A stretch of 64,000 nucleotides of DNA from contig CP129480.1 in NCBI GenBank assembly GCA_030583885.1, forward strand, positions 2,108,001-2,172,000, given 5' to 3'. Made by a program: the position numbers and the translations under genes. The notes under the pieces were generated by a model. The model did no database searches and was not told the DNA's origin. It worked only from the letters and a program-made list of their open reading frames with translations. The DNA is from Anaerolineales bacterium (lineage in GTDB: Bacteria > Chloroflexota > Anaerolineae > Anaerolineales > Villigracilaceae). Shown in pieces: positions 46,039 through 53,643 of this stretch (positions within the stretch are counted from its first letter, which is position 1; each line of letters starts with the position of its first letter).

Positions 46039-46419
46039 CTAAATTTCCTTATCCACTATAGTTTTACATAAACCAAAGAATGGAAGCGCCGCCACCAAAC
46101 GACTCAGGCTGATGAACCTCCAGCGCCAGGTGAAGAGATCTTTCTTCACATTGGTTGGATTGCCAAACGCGAACATCCCCACATCTTCAATCCCAAGTTC
46201 CTTGGTGATCTTGTTTTCCAGGTGCTGAACTTGCATTCTAAAGCCTTCAAAATAATAACGATCATGAGCGCCGAGAATATACCAAATTAGCGATATTAAA
46301 CCCCCGACTACTGGAAACAACCATAACGCATTATTCCATTCTGAGTTGGTCGAATTTGCAAAGAAGAAACCTGCTACGCCAATCTCTGCTGTCAATAAGA
46401 AATTGAATCGAGACCACAT
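46039..46419 (-). pseudogene. Membrane protein truncated by the IS
   Basis: A 126-residue frame with two hydrophobic segments (FLLTAEIGVAGFFFAN, ALWLFPVVGGLISLIWYIL) and a conserved-looking cytoplasmic part (VQHLENKITKELGI). The last codons and the stop lie inside the IS inverted repeat (KTIVDKEI), so the true C-terminus is lost. It resembles small two-TM proteins of unknown function. 46420-46650 carries no gene that I can support. Confidence 0.6.
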
Positions 46420-46650
46420 TCTGCCTGAGAATTCGCCATAGAGATGGATGCGGAGGCGATAAACTTCTTTTAGAAAATCATTTTTGTCTTTCTGTTTGTC
46501 TCTTTATTCCATGTGGTCCATTCTCCCAGGGAACTATTTCAAGGATACGATCGCTGAAAATTTTGTTGTGAAAATGCGGTGTTTTGGCATAGTCACTCTT
46601 CTTATGGGATGAGTTCTGATACGCACGCTGTCATCCGAGCGCCAATTGCG

Positions 46651-46860
46651 CTACTCATCATCTGGGACGTAATCTAAAATATCCTTGACCTGAACGTTGA
46701 ACAACTTGCAAAGGGAGCTCAATACTTCAAATGTGATCCCGTCGCCCTCGCCTTTGGACAGCCTGTGAGCCGTTCCGTAGGCTATGTTTCCCTTCCGCAT
46801 GAGGTCAGTCGCATTCAGACCTTTTTTCTTCAGCAATTCAGGCACTTTTATCTTGATCAC
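46651..46860 (-). CDS. Small XRE-family HTH regulator
   Basis: A 69-residue Cro/CI-type protein: MIKIKVPELLKKKGLNATDL, MRKGNIAYGTAHRLSKGEGD, GITFEVLSSLCKLFNVQVKD. It is a typical single-domain HTH ending ILDYVPDDE. Divergent from the recombinase gene at 47311, so it may control it, as in many integrative elements. Confidence 0.8.
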   Translation of the reverse strand: MIKIKVPELLKKKGLNATDLMRKGNIAYGTAHRLSKGEGDGITFEVLSSLCKLFNVQVKDILDYVPDDE

Positions 46861-46994
46861 ACGTCACGCTCCATGTCGAGATGACCGGTGATGCTTGTCC
46901 GCAACTTGACAAAGAAGGAAAATCTAATACAATGTATACAGTCTGCTGCATAACGCACGCATGACCGCCGTTGTCCAAGCGGCGTCCAACCTAC

Positions 46995-47032
46995 CGGTCA
47001 GGCATTGTTGTTTTTGGCCAGCGATGCCTGAC
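46995..47032. repeat. Perfect inverted repeat in recombinase upstream region
   Basis: GGTCAGGCAT (46995-47004) and ATGCCTGACC (47023-47032) are perfect 10-base arms 18 bases apart. It lies between the divergent XRE regulator and recombinase genes and could be an operator, a recombination arm site or a terminator stem. The gap 46861-47310 otherwise holds only the terminator at 47086. Confidence 0.4.
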
Positions 47033-47085
47033 CCCTATTATAGTGTAGTTATTCCAGTATAAACAGTCGGTTGAAGAATAATGAG

Positions 47086-47123
47086 ACCTCGCCGGGTTTT
47101 CTCCGTGCGAGGTTTTGTTTTTT
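47086..47123 (+). terminator. Intrinsic terminator
   Basis: ACCTCGC (47086-47092) pairs with GCGAGGT (47107-47113), followed by TTTGTTTTTT. No gene is recognised immediately upstream on the plus strand, so it may end a small untranslated RNA or act as an attenuator for the recombinase. Confidence 0.6.
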
Positions 47124-47310
47124 AATTTTAGGAGAAGATTTTGAAACGGAAGCTGGATTGGCGTTTGGGGCAGACAAACATCCGGATGAGAGTGATCTGG
47201 AAAAACCGGAGAGGATGAAGGCGGAAGGCTAGTGCGCGTATAGTATTATGGAATAATTTTGGTAAAGGAGATGAACTATCTCCGAAAAAATGACATCAGG
47301 AGATAAAAAA

Positions 47311-48249
47311 ATGAAATACTATCCAACCGTCAGTCGAAACAGTTTACTGGACTTCTCGCTAAAGTTACAATCCAGCCACGATCATATAAAGAAGATTCAA
47401 AAGATTATTTTCCTCGAAACAGCCTTCGCCGGTTTTTTGGTTGCGTGTGAAGCGCGCGCCCTTTCGGCGCACACCATTGAAGATTACTCAAGAACGATTC
47501 GCATGTTTATCGCCTACGTCGGCGACATACCAATGCAAGACATTACAGTCGACCTGATTACAGGATTTTTGGCAAGCGTGAGACGACGAGGAGTTGGAGA
47601 AAAAACTGTTCTCAATCGACATATAGGACTTGCCGCTTTTTGGACTTGGGCGTTGAAGAACGATATTGTTGGTCATCATATCGTCAGACAGGTGGAAAAA
47701 CCAAAGCCGCCTGAGATCATCATTGAACCTTTAACGGAGAGCGAAGTTCGGGTGTTGCTCAATGAGGTCAGGAGAAATCCTGACCGCGACCGCGCGATTA
47801 TTTACCTGTTGCTGGACACTGGTTTGCGGGCGAGCGAGCTTGTATCTCTGGATCGGGGAGAGATCGACATGGAAAATCATCGCATCATTGTCAAGAAAGG
47901 AAAGGGGAACAAGGATCGCAAACTCCCATTTTGCAACAAGACTGCATCTGTGTTGGCTCAGTACTTGAATAATTGTACGGACCGCAAACCGTTCAACATC
48001 AAACGGAGGTCGCTGACCGATGTGGTTTTTAGATTGGGGCTGCGCTCTGGTGTGCGGAATGTTCACCCTCATCGTTTTCGCCATACCTTTGCTATAAACT
48101 ATATGCGTAACGGGGGAGACGTATTCACGCTTCAAAAATTGCTGGGTCACACCACGATGGAGATGGTCAAACGCTATCTTCATATCGTTCAAACCGATAT
48201 AGATCGGGCGCATCATCGCGCATCCCCTGTTGAGAATTGGGATTTGTGA
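47311..48249 (+). CDS. Tyrosine recombinase (Xer/phage integrase type)
   Basis: A 312-residue recombinase with a SAM-like N-terminal domain (LSAHTIEDYSRTIRMFIAYV) and catalytic domain: TGLRASELVSLDRGE (first Arg), KKGKGNKDRKLPF (Lys), HPHRFRHTFAINYM (His-x2-Arg), LLGHTTMEMVKRYLH (His and the Tyr nucleophile). Start 47311 is chosen because AGGAG lies eight bases upstream; an ATG 7 codons earlier lacks one. A tRNA-Leu 3' fragment 136 bases downstream suggests a role as element integrase. All catalytic residues are present. Confidence 0.9.
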   Translation: MKYYPTVSRNSLLDFSLKLQSSHDHIKKIQKIIFLETAFAGFLVACEARALSAHTIEDYSRTIRMFIAYVGDIPMQDITVDLITGFLASVRRRGVGEKTVLNRHIGLAAFWTWALKNDIVGHHIVRQVEKPKPPEIIIEPLTESEVRVLLNEVRRNPDRDRAIIYLLLDTGLRASELVSLDRGEIDMENHRIIVKKGKGNKDRKLPFCNKTASVLAQYLNNCTDRKPFNIKRRSLTDVVFRLGLRSGVRNVHPHRFRHTFAINYMRNGGDVFTLQKLLGHTTMEMVKRYLHIVQTDIDRAHHRASPVENWDL

Positions 48250-48340
48250 ACAGGTACGCTGCGCAGGATTGGATAACTTATAGGATTTCAAACCCTTGTC
48301 CTGCAGCGAGCGACTCGCGGCAGGACAATTTCGACAAGCA

Positions 48341-48376
48341 CCGGATGCCGGTTTTGGCATCCGGCGCTTCATTTTT
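48341..48376 (+). terminator. Intrinsic terminator after recombinase
   Basis: CCGGATGCC (48341-48349) pairs with GGCATCCGG (48356-48364), extended by GC/GC beyond an A-C mismatch, and is followed by TTCATTTTTCT. Confidence 0.75.
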
Positions 48377-48384
48377 CTCTTCTC

Positions 48385-48448
48385 GCAGACAGGCATGGTT
48401 GAGGGCCATGTGCCGCAAGGCGTGGAGGTTCAAGTCCTCTCCAGCGCA
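48385..48448 (+). tRNA. Partial tRNA-Leu(GAG), 3' portion (likely att site)
   Basis: From 48394 on, the sequence is a canonical Leu tRNA 3' part: anticodon arm CATGG-TTGAGGG-CCATG (anticodon GAG), variable arm TGCC-GCAA-GGCG, T arm GGAGG-TTCAAGT-CCTCT, acceptor strand CCAGCGC and discriminator A. The D arm and a matching 5' acceptor (GCGCTGG) are absent; a terminator occupies that place. CCA is not encoded. A 3' tRNA fragment beside a tyrosine recombinase is the usual mark of an integrative element's attachment site. Confidence 0.75.
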
Positions 48449-48449
48449 C

Positions 48450-48479
48450 AAGACATCCCCGTTAATGCGGGGATGTCTT
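48450..48479 (+). terminator. Hairpin following the tRNA fragment
   Basis: AAGACATCCCCG (48450-48461) and CGGGGATGTCTT (48468-48479) form a perfect 12-bp stem, followed by ATTATA. Its outer arm shares ACAAGACATCC with the inverted repeat at 49395-49437. From 48480 to 48921 no gene can be supported. Confidence 0.6.
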
Positions 48480-48921
48480 ATTATATCCACTTCTGCCATC
48501 TCCAAAATACATAATGGTACGGCTTGAATTCCTCGGGAACGCGGCTCTTTCTGCGCTCAGAACACAATTTCCGTCCGATGATCATCCCTATCTTCGGAGC
48601 TCGCATCTTCCACTTGAGGGGAAAATCATCGTCCATTTTAGCAGCACATGGTTTTAAGCCATGACGGTATTGAGCGCTCCAGATCGGTGCCCAGCGTGCA
48701 GATTATTCAAATATGCAAAACGGGTAGGCGCCCAAATCGCAAATGCCATCCACAGCGTGCCAAACTGGGTTTTGCTTTGATCTCGCCCGCTGCTCCAATT
48801 CCAGAGAACGATGTTCATCGTGTTCCGCTTTTTTGGAGCCTGACTGGAACATTGCTGGAACACCTTCTATCGTGCCCTACCCTGCATAATGCCGTTTTAT
48901 TCATCGGAAGGAGGCGGCATC

Positions 48922-49282
48922 ATGAAAAAGGAAGTGGAGCGCTTTATCCAGTGGGTTCGAATGCGAAATCCGCAGGCAAAGACCTGGCGCGATTACCAAT
49001 GCGACATGAACCTGTTCCTGGAAGTTGCCGGCCGACGGGAGGCAGTATATCAGGCGGCGGCTGCGGATAATCGGCAGGCTGGTAGATGTGCATGTATCGC
49101 CACACCGCTTGCGGCACACTTTTGCGACTCAATTGTTGAACGTTGGCTGCAGGGAAACATCGATCCAGAAGTTGTTGGGACACAAGAGTCTGAACACGAC
49201 CATGATCTATGCCCGGGCGCTGGAACGCACTGTGATGAGGGATTACCTGGAAGCGATGGAGATCATTGAAGATGGAAAATGA
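48922..49282 (+). pseudogene. Decayed tyrosine recombinase
   Basis: An ATG at 48922 with GAAGGAGG upstream opens KKEVERFIQWVRMRNPQAKT, the SAM-like N-terminal domain of a recombinase, readable to about 49045. The catalytic end then continues in another frame: [20 protein letters not shown] and [20 protein letters not shown] (His-x2-Arg, His and Tyr). The middle, including the first catalytic Arg, is deleted. This is a remnant of a second integrase, closer to the shorter Xer type than the intact one upstream. Confidence 0.8.
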
Positions 49283-49394
49283 AAAAAGATCGAGGATCTG
49301 GAATTGGTTTCCAAGTCCTCGACCCCATATATAAGGCGAAATCGGCGTTTGTCAAGAAACACAAAAGGAAATTGGTAAGTTCTGAAGTACTACG

Positions 49395-49437
49395 ACACAA
49401 GACATCCGGGCTCAGCGAGAACCCGGATGTCTTGTGT
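49395..49437. terminator. 16-bp perfect inverted repeat between integrase remnant and higA
   Basis: ACACAAGACATCCGGG (49395-49410) pairs with CCCGGATGTCTTGTGT (49422-49437). It sits at the 3' ends of two convergent genes and probably serves as a bidirectional terminator. Its arms share ACAAGACATCC with the hairpin at 48450. Confidence 0.6.
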
Positions 49438-49724
49438 TAAACAGCCATTGATATTCTTTGAACCTGACGCTTGGGGCGGAAACGGACAAGGTCATAGTTC
49501 GATTGCAGATTCAGCCAGAATTCGGGCGAGGTCCCAAGCGCTTCTGCAAACAACCAGGCGGTTTCAGGCGTGACTCCGCGCTTGCCGCGCACGATCTCAT
49601 TGACGCGTTGGGTCGGCACCCCAATGTGTGCCGCTAAGGCAACCTGTGAAACATTCATGGGAACCAGGAATTCCTCCAGCAGTATCTCGCCGGGGTGGGT
49701 GGGAATACGATTTTCGGGAAGCAT
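49437..49724 (-). CDS. higA: HigA-type antitoxin (XRE)
   Basis: A 95-residue HigA/VapA-type antitoxin: [60 protein letters not shown], ending in the family-typical NLQSNYDL. It is encoded after higB at 49737 with a 12-base gap. It represses the operon and neutralises HigB. The first 31 codons recur at 62031-62125. Confidence 0.92.
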   Translation of the reverse strand: MLPENRIPTHPGEILLEEFLVPMNVSQVALAAHIGVPTQRVNEIVRGKRGVTPETAWLFAEALGTSPEFWLNLQSNYDLVRFRPKRQVQRISMAV

Positions 49725-49736
49725 ATCTTTCTCCTT

Positions 49737-50027
49737 CTAGTGATAATCCGTCAGGGAAACGTCGTGAACACCTTCATCCCAACGAAATACCAAGCGCCAT
49801 TGATCATTGACTCGGATACTATGGAAGCCAGCTAAATCACCTTTCAGCGCTTCGAGCCGATTGGCAGGCGGGGACTTCAAATCATTCAAGCGATGGGCGC
49901 CATTCAAGACATCCAATTTCCGCAAGGCAATTCTCATAAGATCAGGAGGAAAGCGGCGCACACGTGAGGTCATCCGTCCATGAAACAAATCTTCTGTCGC
50001 TGCATCCCGAAAGGAGTGAATTGCCAT
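49737..50027 (-). CDS. higB: HigB/RelE-superfamily toxin (killer protein type)
   Basis: A 96-residue toxin: [70 protein letters not shown]. This matches the HigB-like 'plasmid maintenance killer' family; conserved Arg and Trp of the active site are present. Toxin precedes antitoxin. The palindrome overlapping the -10 upstream is its operator. An identical copy lies at 62138-62428. Confidence 0.92.
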   Translation of the reverse strand: MAIHSFRDAATEDLFHGRMTSRVRRFPPDLMRIALRKLDVLNGAHRLNDLKSPPANRLEALKGDLAGFHSIRVNDQWRLVFRWDEGVHDVSLTDYH

Positions 50028-50031
50028 AATA

Positions 50032-50068
50032 GAATTATAACACTTGCACGGTATCCATGCAAGTGTTA
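50032..50068 (-). promoter_or_regulatory. HigBA promoter and operator
   Basis: TAACACTTGCA (50038-50048) and TGCAAGTGTTA (50058-50068) are perfect 11-base arms. The left arm touches TTATAAT, a -10 on the minus strand, a few bases before the higB ATG at 50027. This gives a short or leaderless transcript repressed by HigA, by family analogy. Confidence 0.7.
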
Positions 50069-50146
50069 AGCGAGGATAGAAGATAAGGCGAACCCGCGTT
50101 TCAAAAGTAGTTGTTAAGGTGCGATAATATTTTGAAATCGAAAGAA

Positions 50147-50619
50147 TTACTCCCCGGCAAGTTCCAGAACTTTGTCCAACAATGTGTCCCCATAATACAG
50201 GGAGGAATTGCGAAGCTTTTGAACATAGGGGGCGACTTTATTCAATTTCCCCTTTTGTTTCGCAATGAGCAGAAAGCCCAATGCGCCAATGCATTGGATT
50301 TGGTTGTGCTCTGCGATCAGCCTTGCGCGCTGGTCGTCGATGAGGAGGAGGTCGGCGGAGAGTTGCTTGTACAGCGTCATGGCTTCGATCTCGCCGCGTC
50401 CGAGCCCGCCGGCAGCCAGTACCGAGCGGCTTGTGTCCACTTGAACCACGCGCCCCGTCAGGAAGGAGGCGAGGATATCCGATTGGGGCTTTTCCGGGGA
50501 GACGGTTTCCATGTAAACCGCTTCGGGAACTATTACGTCATCGTACACTTCAAGCAACAGGGGGCGGCGTCGCAGGTTGCGAGGGCAATCAGGGCGGAGC
50601 TGTCGGCGACGATGAGCAT
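50147..50619 (-). pseudogene. Frameshifted PIN toxin (DUF3368 type)
   Basis: Compared with the intact copy at 62548-63021, one base is missing around 50555-50566. Translation from the ATG at 50619 (LIVADSSALIALATCDA) runs into a stop after about 28 codons, while the remaining 135 codons (PEAVYMETVSPEKPQSDILA, LSADLLLIDDQRARLIAEHN) are in another frame. The toxin is thus probably dead while its antitoxin at 50625 stays intact. Confidence 0.85.
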
Positions 50620-50624
50620 AGTTG

Positions 50625-50876
50625 TTATTGATTGTCTGGCTTCCGAAGGTCGTTCTCCAACTCTTCAGGAGACTGGGTATGCAAAAGAACGCCTTCACGC
50701 TTGCAGAATTCCAGGAAGGCGTACCGATCCAGCCCAGCCAGTTCGCTTGCCGCGCCGATGGACAACTCACCCGCCTGATAAAGCCCGAGGGCGGCGTACA
50801 GGCGTATTTTTTTGACCGCTTTTTCGGGGGTGTCGGCGATGAATTGACTCTCTGGTAGGGAAAATGAGATCTGCAT
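50625..50876 (-). CDS. UPF0175-family antitoxin
   Basis: An 83-residue protein: QISFSLPESQFIADTPEKAV, KKIRLYAALGLYQAGELSIG, AASELAGLDRYAFLEFCKRE. This is the UPF0175 antitoxin family, usually paired with DUF3368 PIN toxins. A basic HTH-like region is in the middle. The partner toxin in this copy is frameshifted, leaving an orphan antitoxin that could neutralise the intact toxin of copy 2. Confidence 0.85.
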   Translation of the reverse strand: MQISFSLPESQFIADTPEKAVKKIRLYAALGLYQAGELSIGAASELAGLDRYAFLEFCKREGVLLHTQSPEELENDLRKPDNQ

Positions 50877-51130
50877 GGGGCGCTCGCTTTTCTTGGTTCC
50901 GGTAGTGTATCACGCCCGGCATATTGCATCAAGTTAGGCGGGTCTCCACCAATGGTTGGCATGAAAAGCAACAGGCCAAACCATTGAGAGATTTTTCGTA
51001 TCTTCATGTCTTCCTTAGGATGTACGCTTCCAAGGTTTCGGAGCGAAGCCATTCATTCCAGTCACTGTGGCATGCTGGTCTTGGCAACATTCATATAGCG
51101 CAAACATCAAATCTCAACTGCCTGGTGTTG

Positions 51131-51136
51131 TATAAT
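51131..51136 (+). promoter_or_regulatory. -10 box of leaderless MNT-HEPN transcript
   Basis: TATAAT lies six bases before the ATG at 51143, so transcription should begin at or next to the start codon. The same arrangement occurs in copy 2 (63533-63538). Confidence 0.6.
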
Positions 51137-51142
51137 TTACCC

Positions 51143-51526
51143 ATGTCCATGACTGCGCTCGACCTCCCGCCTGAGGCGCTCAAGAAATATCGTCCCCTCG
51201 AAGCCATCAAAAAACGCAGGGCAAAATTCAGCGCGGAAATCTCCGCCCGCCGCAAACGCGCCATGTCCGCTGCCCGTAAAGCCGCCAAACTGCTCAAAAC
51301 CGAATTCGGCGCAAGCGAAGTCATCCTCTTCGGGTCCCTGGCGCGGCGGGTGGGTTTCCACCGCTGGTCCGATATCGATCTTGCCGTGCGCGGCGCGGCA
51401 GATTATCTCAAAGCAATGGACACCGTCCTATACCTCGTGCCTGAATTCAAGATCGACCTTGTAGAGTTGGAAACGTGTCCGCCCGCGATGCGCAGAGGTA
51501 TAGAAGAAGAAGGCAAAGCGCTATGA
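51143..51526 (+). CDS. MNT-type nucleotidyltransferase antitoxin
   Basis: A 127-residue protein with the minimal nucleotidyltransferase motif: EVILFGSLARRVGFHRWSDI followed by DLAVRG (G-S-x10-D-x-D), and a later Asp in FKIDLVELE. In MNT-HEPN modules the transferase silences the HEPN RNase by AMPylation or oligo-adenylation. A basic helical N-terminus (AEISARRKRAMSAARKAAKL) precedes the core. The start codon lies just after a -10 box and overlaps downstream HEPN via ATGA. Confidence 0.88.
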   Translation: MSMTALDLPPEALKKYRPLEAIKKRRAKFSAEISARRKRAMSAARKAAKLLKTEFGASEVILFGSLARRVGFHRWSDIDLAVRGAADYLKAMDTVLYLVPEFKIDLVELETCPPAMRRGIEEEGKAL

Positions 51527-51993
51527 AGGACGCGGAAATCACAACGCTTGTCCGCCGCATCCATCAGGAATTGGATGAACTTCAACGGGTGTTTGGACGC
51601 GCTGAAGAAGGATGGGACCGCTCCCGCCGTTCGAACGATGATTACTATCTGGACGGCATCGCCCTCAATCTGCACGGCTTTTATTCAGGCTGTGAGCGCA
51701 TCTTCACCCAGATCGCCGAGGTCGTAGATGGCGACCTGCCGCGCGGCGAAGATTGGCACAGACTCCTGCTGGAGCGCATGAAAAACGAGCTCGCCAGCAT
51801 CCGCCCCGCCGTTATCTCCACCCAAACAGGCGAACTTCTCGATGAACTTCGCAGGTTTCGTCATGTCGTCCGCAACGTCTACACCCATCACCTCGACCCC
51901 GAACGGCTGGAAAAACTGGTCAAAGAAACCTCGCAAGGGTTCCCGCAACTCCACGCAGAAATCTCCGCGTTTGCTGCATTTTTAGAGCAGTAG
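51523..51993 (+). CDS. HEPN-domain RNase toxin (HepT-like)
   Basis: A 156-residue all-helical protein with YYLDGIALNLHGFYSGCERI, and the HEPN active motif R-x4-H as RNVYTH in RFRHVVRNVYTHHLDP. HEPN toxins cut RNA (tRNA or mRNA). The ATG overlaps the MNT stop. Length and motif placement match HepT relatives. Copy 2 begins at 63925 and runs off the window. Confidence 0.87.
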   Translation: MKDAEITTLVRRIHQELDELQRVFGRAEEGWDRSRRSNDDYYLDGIALNLHGFYSGCERIFTQIAEVVDGDLPRGEDWHRLLLERMKNELASIRPAVISTQTGELLDELRRFRHVVRNVYTHHLDPERLEKLVKETSQGFPQLHAEISAFAAFLEQ

Positions 51994-52015
51994 TATATAT
52001 ATCGAATGGCGGGTG

Positions 52016-52107
52016 ATGTCATTTACATCGCTTCGCACTCCACCGAATACCACTTCGTACCCATGCTGGGCATAATGGCACACGCGGCAATCGTCTGTCC
52101 GGCGAAG
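52016..52107 (-). pseudogene. Small Rhs gene remnant
   Basis: CATTTACATCGCTTCGCAC and, further on, GGCAATCGTCTG-CCGGCGAAG match the Rhs core region near 55,826-55,845 and 55,963-55,981, with the intervening sequence scrambled. The stretch is too short to encode anything and marks an old Rhs copy in this locus. Confidence 0.55.
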
Positions 52108-52172
52108 AACAAAGGGCAGGCGCGGATTCGGGTTCCCGACTGGTGGTAGAATCGAAGCCAAAGAGGCTGACC

Positions 52173-52484
52173 ATGCTTGCTGAAACCCGATACGAACACA
52201 TCGTCCTGAATGAAGCGCGCGTCCCTTTTATTTCGGGAACGACCATGAAGGTCATCGAACTAGTCCTCGCCCAGACCGCCTACGGCTGGAGCGCGGAGGA
52301 GCTTCATATTCAGTTCCCGCATCTTTCGCTCGGGCAGATCCATTCGGCGCTGGCGTATTACTGGGACCACCGCGAGGAGCTGGAAAGCGACATGGAATCC
52401 CGCATTCAGAAAACCGAGCGGATGCGTAAATCCGCGCCCGTTCCGCCACTGGTCAAACGCTTGAGGGACAAGGGGCTCCTCTAA
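52173..52484 (+). CDS. DUF433-family antitoxin
   Basis: A 103-residue protein: ETRYEHIVLNEARVPFISGT, TMKVIELVLAQTAYGWSAEE, LHIQFPHLSLGQIHSALAYY. This is the DUF433 (VapB45-like) fold with a small HTH. The start at 52173 has AGAGG six bases upstream. Its stop abuts the next gene's start. DUF433 genes are established partners of DUF5615 PIN-like toxins. Confidence 0.85.
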   Translation: MLAETRYEHIVLNEARVPFISGTTMKVIELVLAQTAYGWSAEELHIQFPHLSLGQIHSALAYYWDHREELESDMESRIQKTERMRKSAPVPPLVKRLRDKGLL

Positions 52485-52832
52485 ATGCCGCTTGCGCTTT
52501 ACATGGACCATCATGTCCCAAAAGCAGTCACTGTCGGACTGCGCCTGCGGGGCATTGACGCGCTGACCGCGCATGAAGACGGGGCGGATCAACTGGCAGA
52601 CGATCAATTATTGCGGCGCGCGCACGAATTGGGACGGGTGTTATTCACGCAGGACGACGACCTGCTGGAGGAGGCGGCAAAATGCCAGCGTGGAGGAATT
52701 CCCTTTATGGGGGTTATCTACGGGCATGCATTGCGTGTGACCATCGGGGTTTGCATTCAGGACCTCGAGATCATCGCTAAAAACGGGGATAAAGAGGATG
52801 TTGAGAATCACGTGATCTTTCTTCCCCTGTAA
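52485..52832 (+). CDS. DUF5615 PIN-like toxin
   Basis: A 115-residue protein: LALYMDHHVPKAVTVGLRLR (first Asp), GIDALTAHEDGADQLADDQL, RAHELGRVLFTQDDDLLEEA (acidic pair). This is the Mut7-C/DUF5615 PIN-like RNase family. It directly follows the DUF433 antitoxin with no gap. Confidence 0.87.
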   Translation: MPLALYMDHHVPKAVTVGLRLRGIDALTAHEDGADQLADDQLLRRAHELGRVLFTQDDDLLEEAAKCQRGGIPFMGVIYGHALRVTIGVCIQDLEIIAKNGDKEDVENHVIFLPL

Positions 52833-52867
52833 ACACCTGCCCGGCCCAATAGATCGCTTCGGCTGAC

Positions 52868-53059
52868 CTCCATGCCGTCTCCCTGCTTGCGATGAGCGGC
52901 GGCGGCACGCTCTTCTCGGTCTACCTGACCTTCCTCGAACCCTTCGTCATCGGCGCCACCTGCGCGTGGCGCATCACCTCGGCAATATTGATCACCATCG
53001 TCATGCTGTTATCCATCCGCCCGGCGAAGGTGGCAATGGAATCCCTGCGCTGGATATAA
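52868..53059 (+). pseudogene. VKOR C-terminal remnant
   Basis: The frame LHAVSLLAMSGGGTLFSVYL, TFLEPFVIGATCAWRITSAI matches the end of vitamin K epoxide reductase-like membrane proteins (segment F-L-E-x-F-x-I-G-A-T-C-A-W-C). The second redox Cys is changed to Arg and no N-terminal part is present, so it is a dead fragment. The surrounding 52833-53295 has otherwise only a hairpin. Confidence 0.65.
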
Positions 53060-53078
53060 TCCCTTCATTCGATGAAAA

Positions 53079-53111
53079 GCCAAGAGACTCCTGAATTGGG
53101 AGTCTCTTGGC
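53079..53111 (+). terminator. Hairpin downstream of VKOR remnant
   Basis: GCCAAGAGACTCC (53079-53091) pairs perfectly with GGAGTCTCTTGGC (53099-53111) around a 7-base loop. No T-tract. 53112-53295 shows no gene. Confidence 0.6.
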
Positions 53112-53295
53112 TGAGGCCTGCGGTCCATGCGCGACGGGGTCTCACGCAGAGGAAGAAGATTCTCAAGACTGCGTGGCCACTCACCGTATTTGCTGTTTGT
53201 AGCTCATAGTGCTGGCGCGAAGGAAGTTAAGATACAGCAAAGCCGTGTTTCGGTAAGAAAGAGAAATTAACTGTTTAAGCTAAAGTTAAGAAAAA

Positions 53296-53643
53296 TCATA
53301 TCGACATAATCAGAAAAGCAATTGCTGCTGCCCAAGTAATAATTATTATTAGATACCCGGATATAACTGGCCACATACCATAACTCGTGCCTCCAAAAGG
53401 ACCTGGCCCTTCACGTCGAATAACCTGGGCGAATCCACTGAGACTTGCAACCAATAGGAAAACCACCCAACTAAGACTAAAATAAGGTTCTGGGATTTCT
53501 CCGCGATATAATTCATCGCCAAGGTATAACAATCCTATCAATAGTATTATGGCTAGCACACTAGGGCTAAGCACCAACCAATATATATCAATTTTTCTAA
53601 TCCAATTAAGTATATTTAAGAGCATTTTATTTTTGTTTTTCAT
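53296..53643 (-). CDS. Putative membrane immunity protein of orphan Rhs tip
   Basis: A 115-residue protein with three predicted membrane helices (WLVLSPSVLAIILLIGLLYL; FSLSWVVFLLVASLSGFA; VISGYLIIIITWAAAIAFLI). The start at 53643 overlaps the stop of the Rhs tip (ATGA). It is similar to the 54553 protein in arrangement and in the loop Q-x-x-R-R-E-G-P compared with Q-I-R-R-Q-E-A-P. Its position directly after a toxin-like tip suggests immunity; this is inference. Confidence 0.6.
   Translation of the reverse strand: MKNKNKMLLNILNWIRKIDIYWLVLSPSVLAIILLIGLLYLGDELYRGEIPEPYFSLSWVVFLLVASLSGFAQVIRREGPGPFGGTSYGMWPVISGYLIIIITWAAAIAFLIMSI

Larger units (their letters stand above)
44791..46055 (-). mobile_element. 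IS3-family insertion sequence
   Basis: The ends TGGATAAG (44791) and CTTATCCA (46055) start imperfect inverted repeats of about 45 bases that share TTTAGA, AAAA-GGG and TTAAGGTG-AGT blocks. Length 1,265 bases. Two overlapping orfs encode the transposase. I see no short target duplication at these boundaries. The right end has truncated the gene at 46039-46419. Confidence 0.85.
49630..51601. repeat. Direct duplication of TA cluster, copy 1
   Basis: Sequence from about 49630 matches the sequence from 62031 to the window end in the same orientation at an offset near 12,401. Most is nearly identical, but 50,349-50,860 is clearly diverged. Copy 1 retains the whole higA; copy 2 starts within it. 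The right limit is set by the window edge. Confidence 0.95.
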
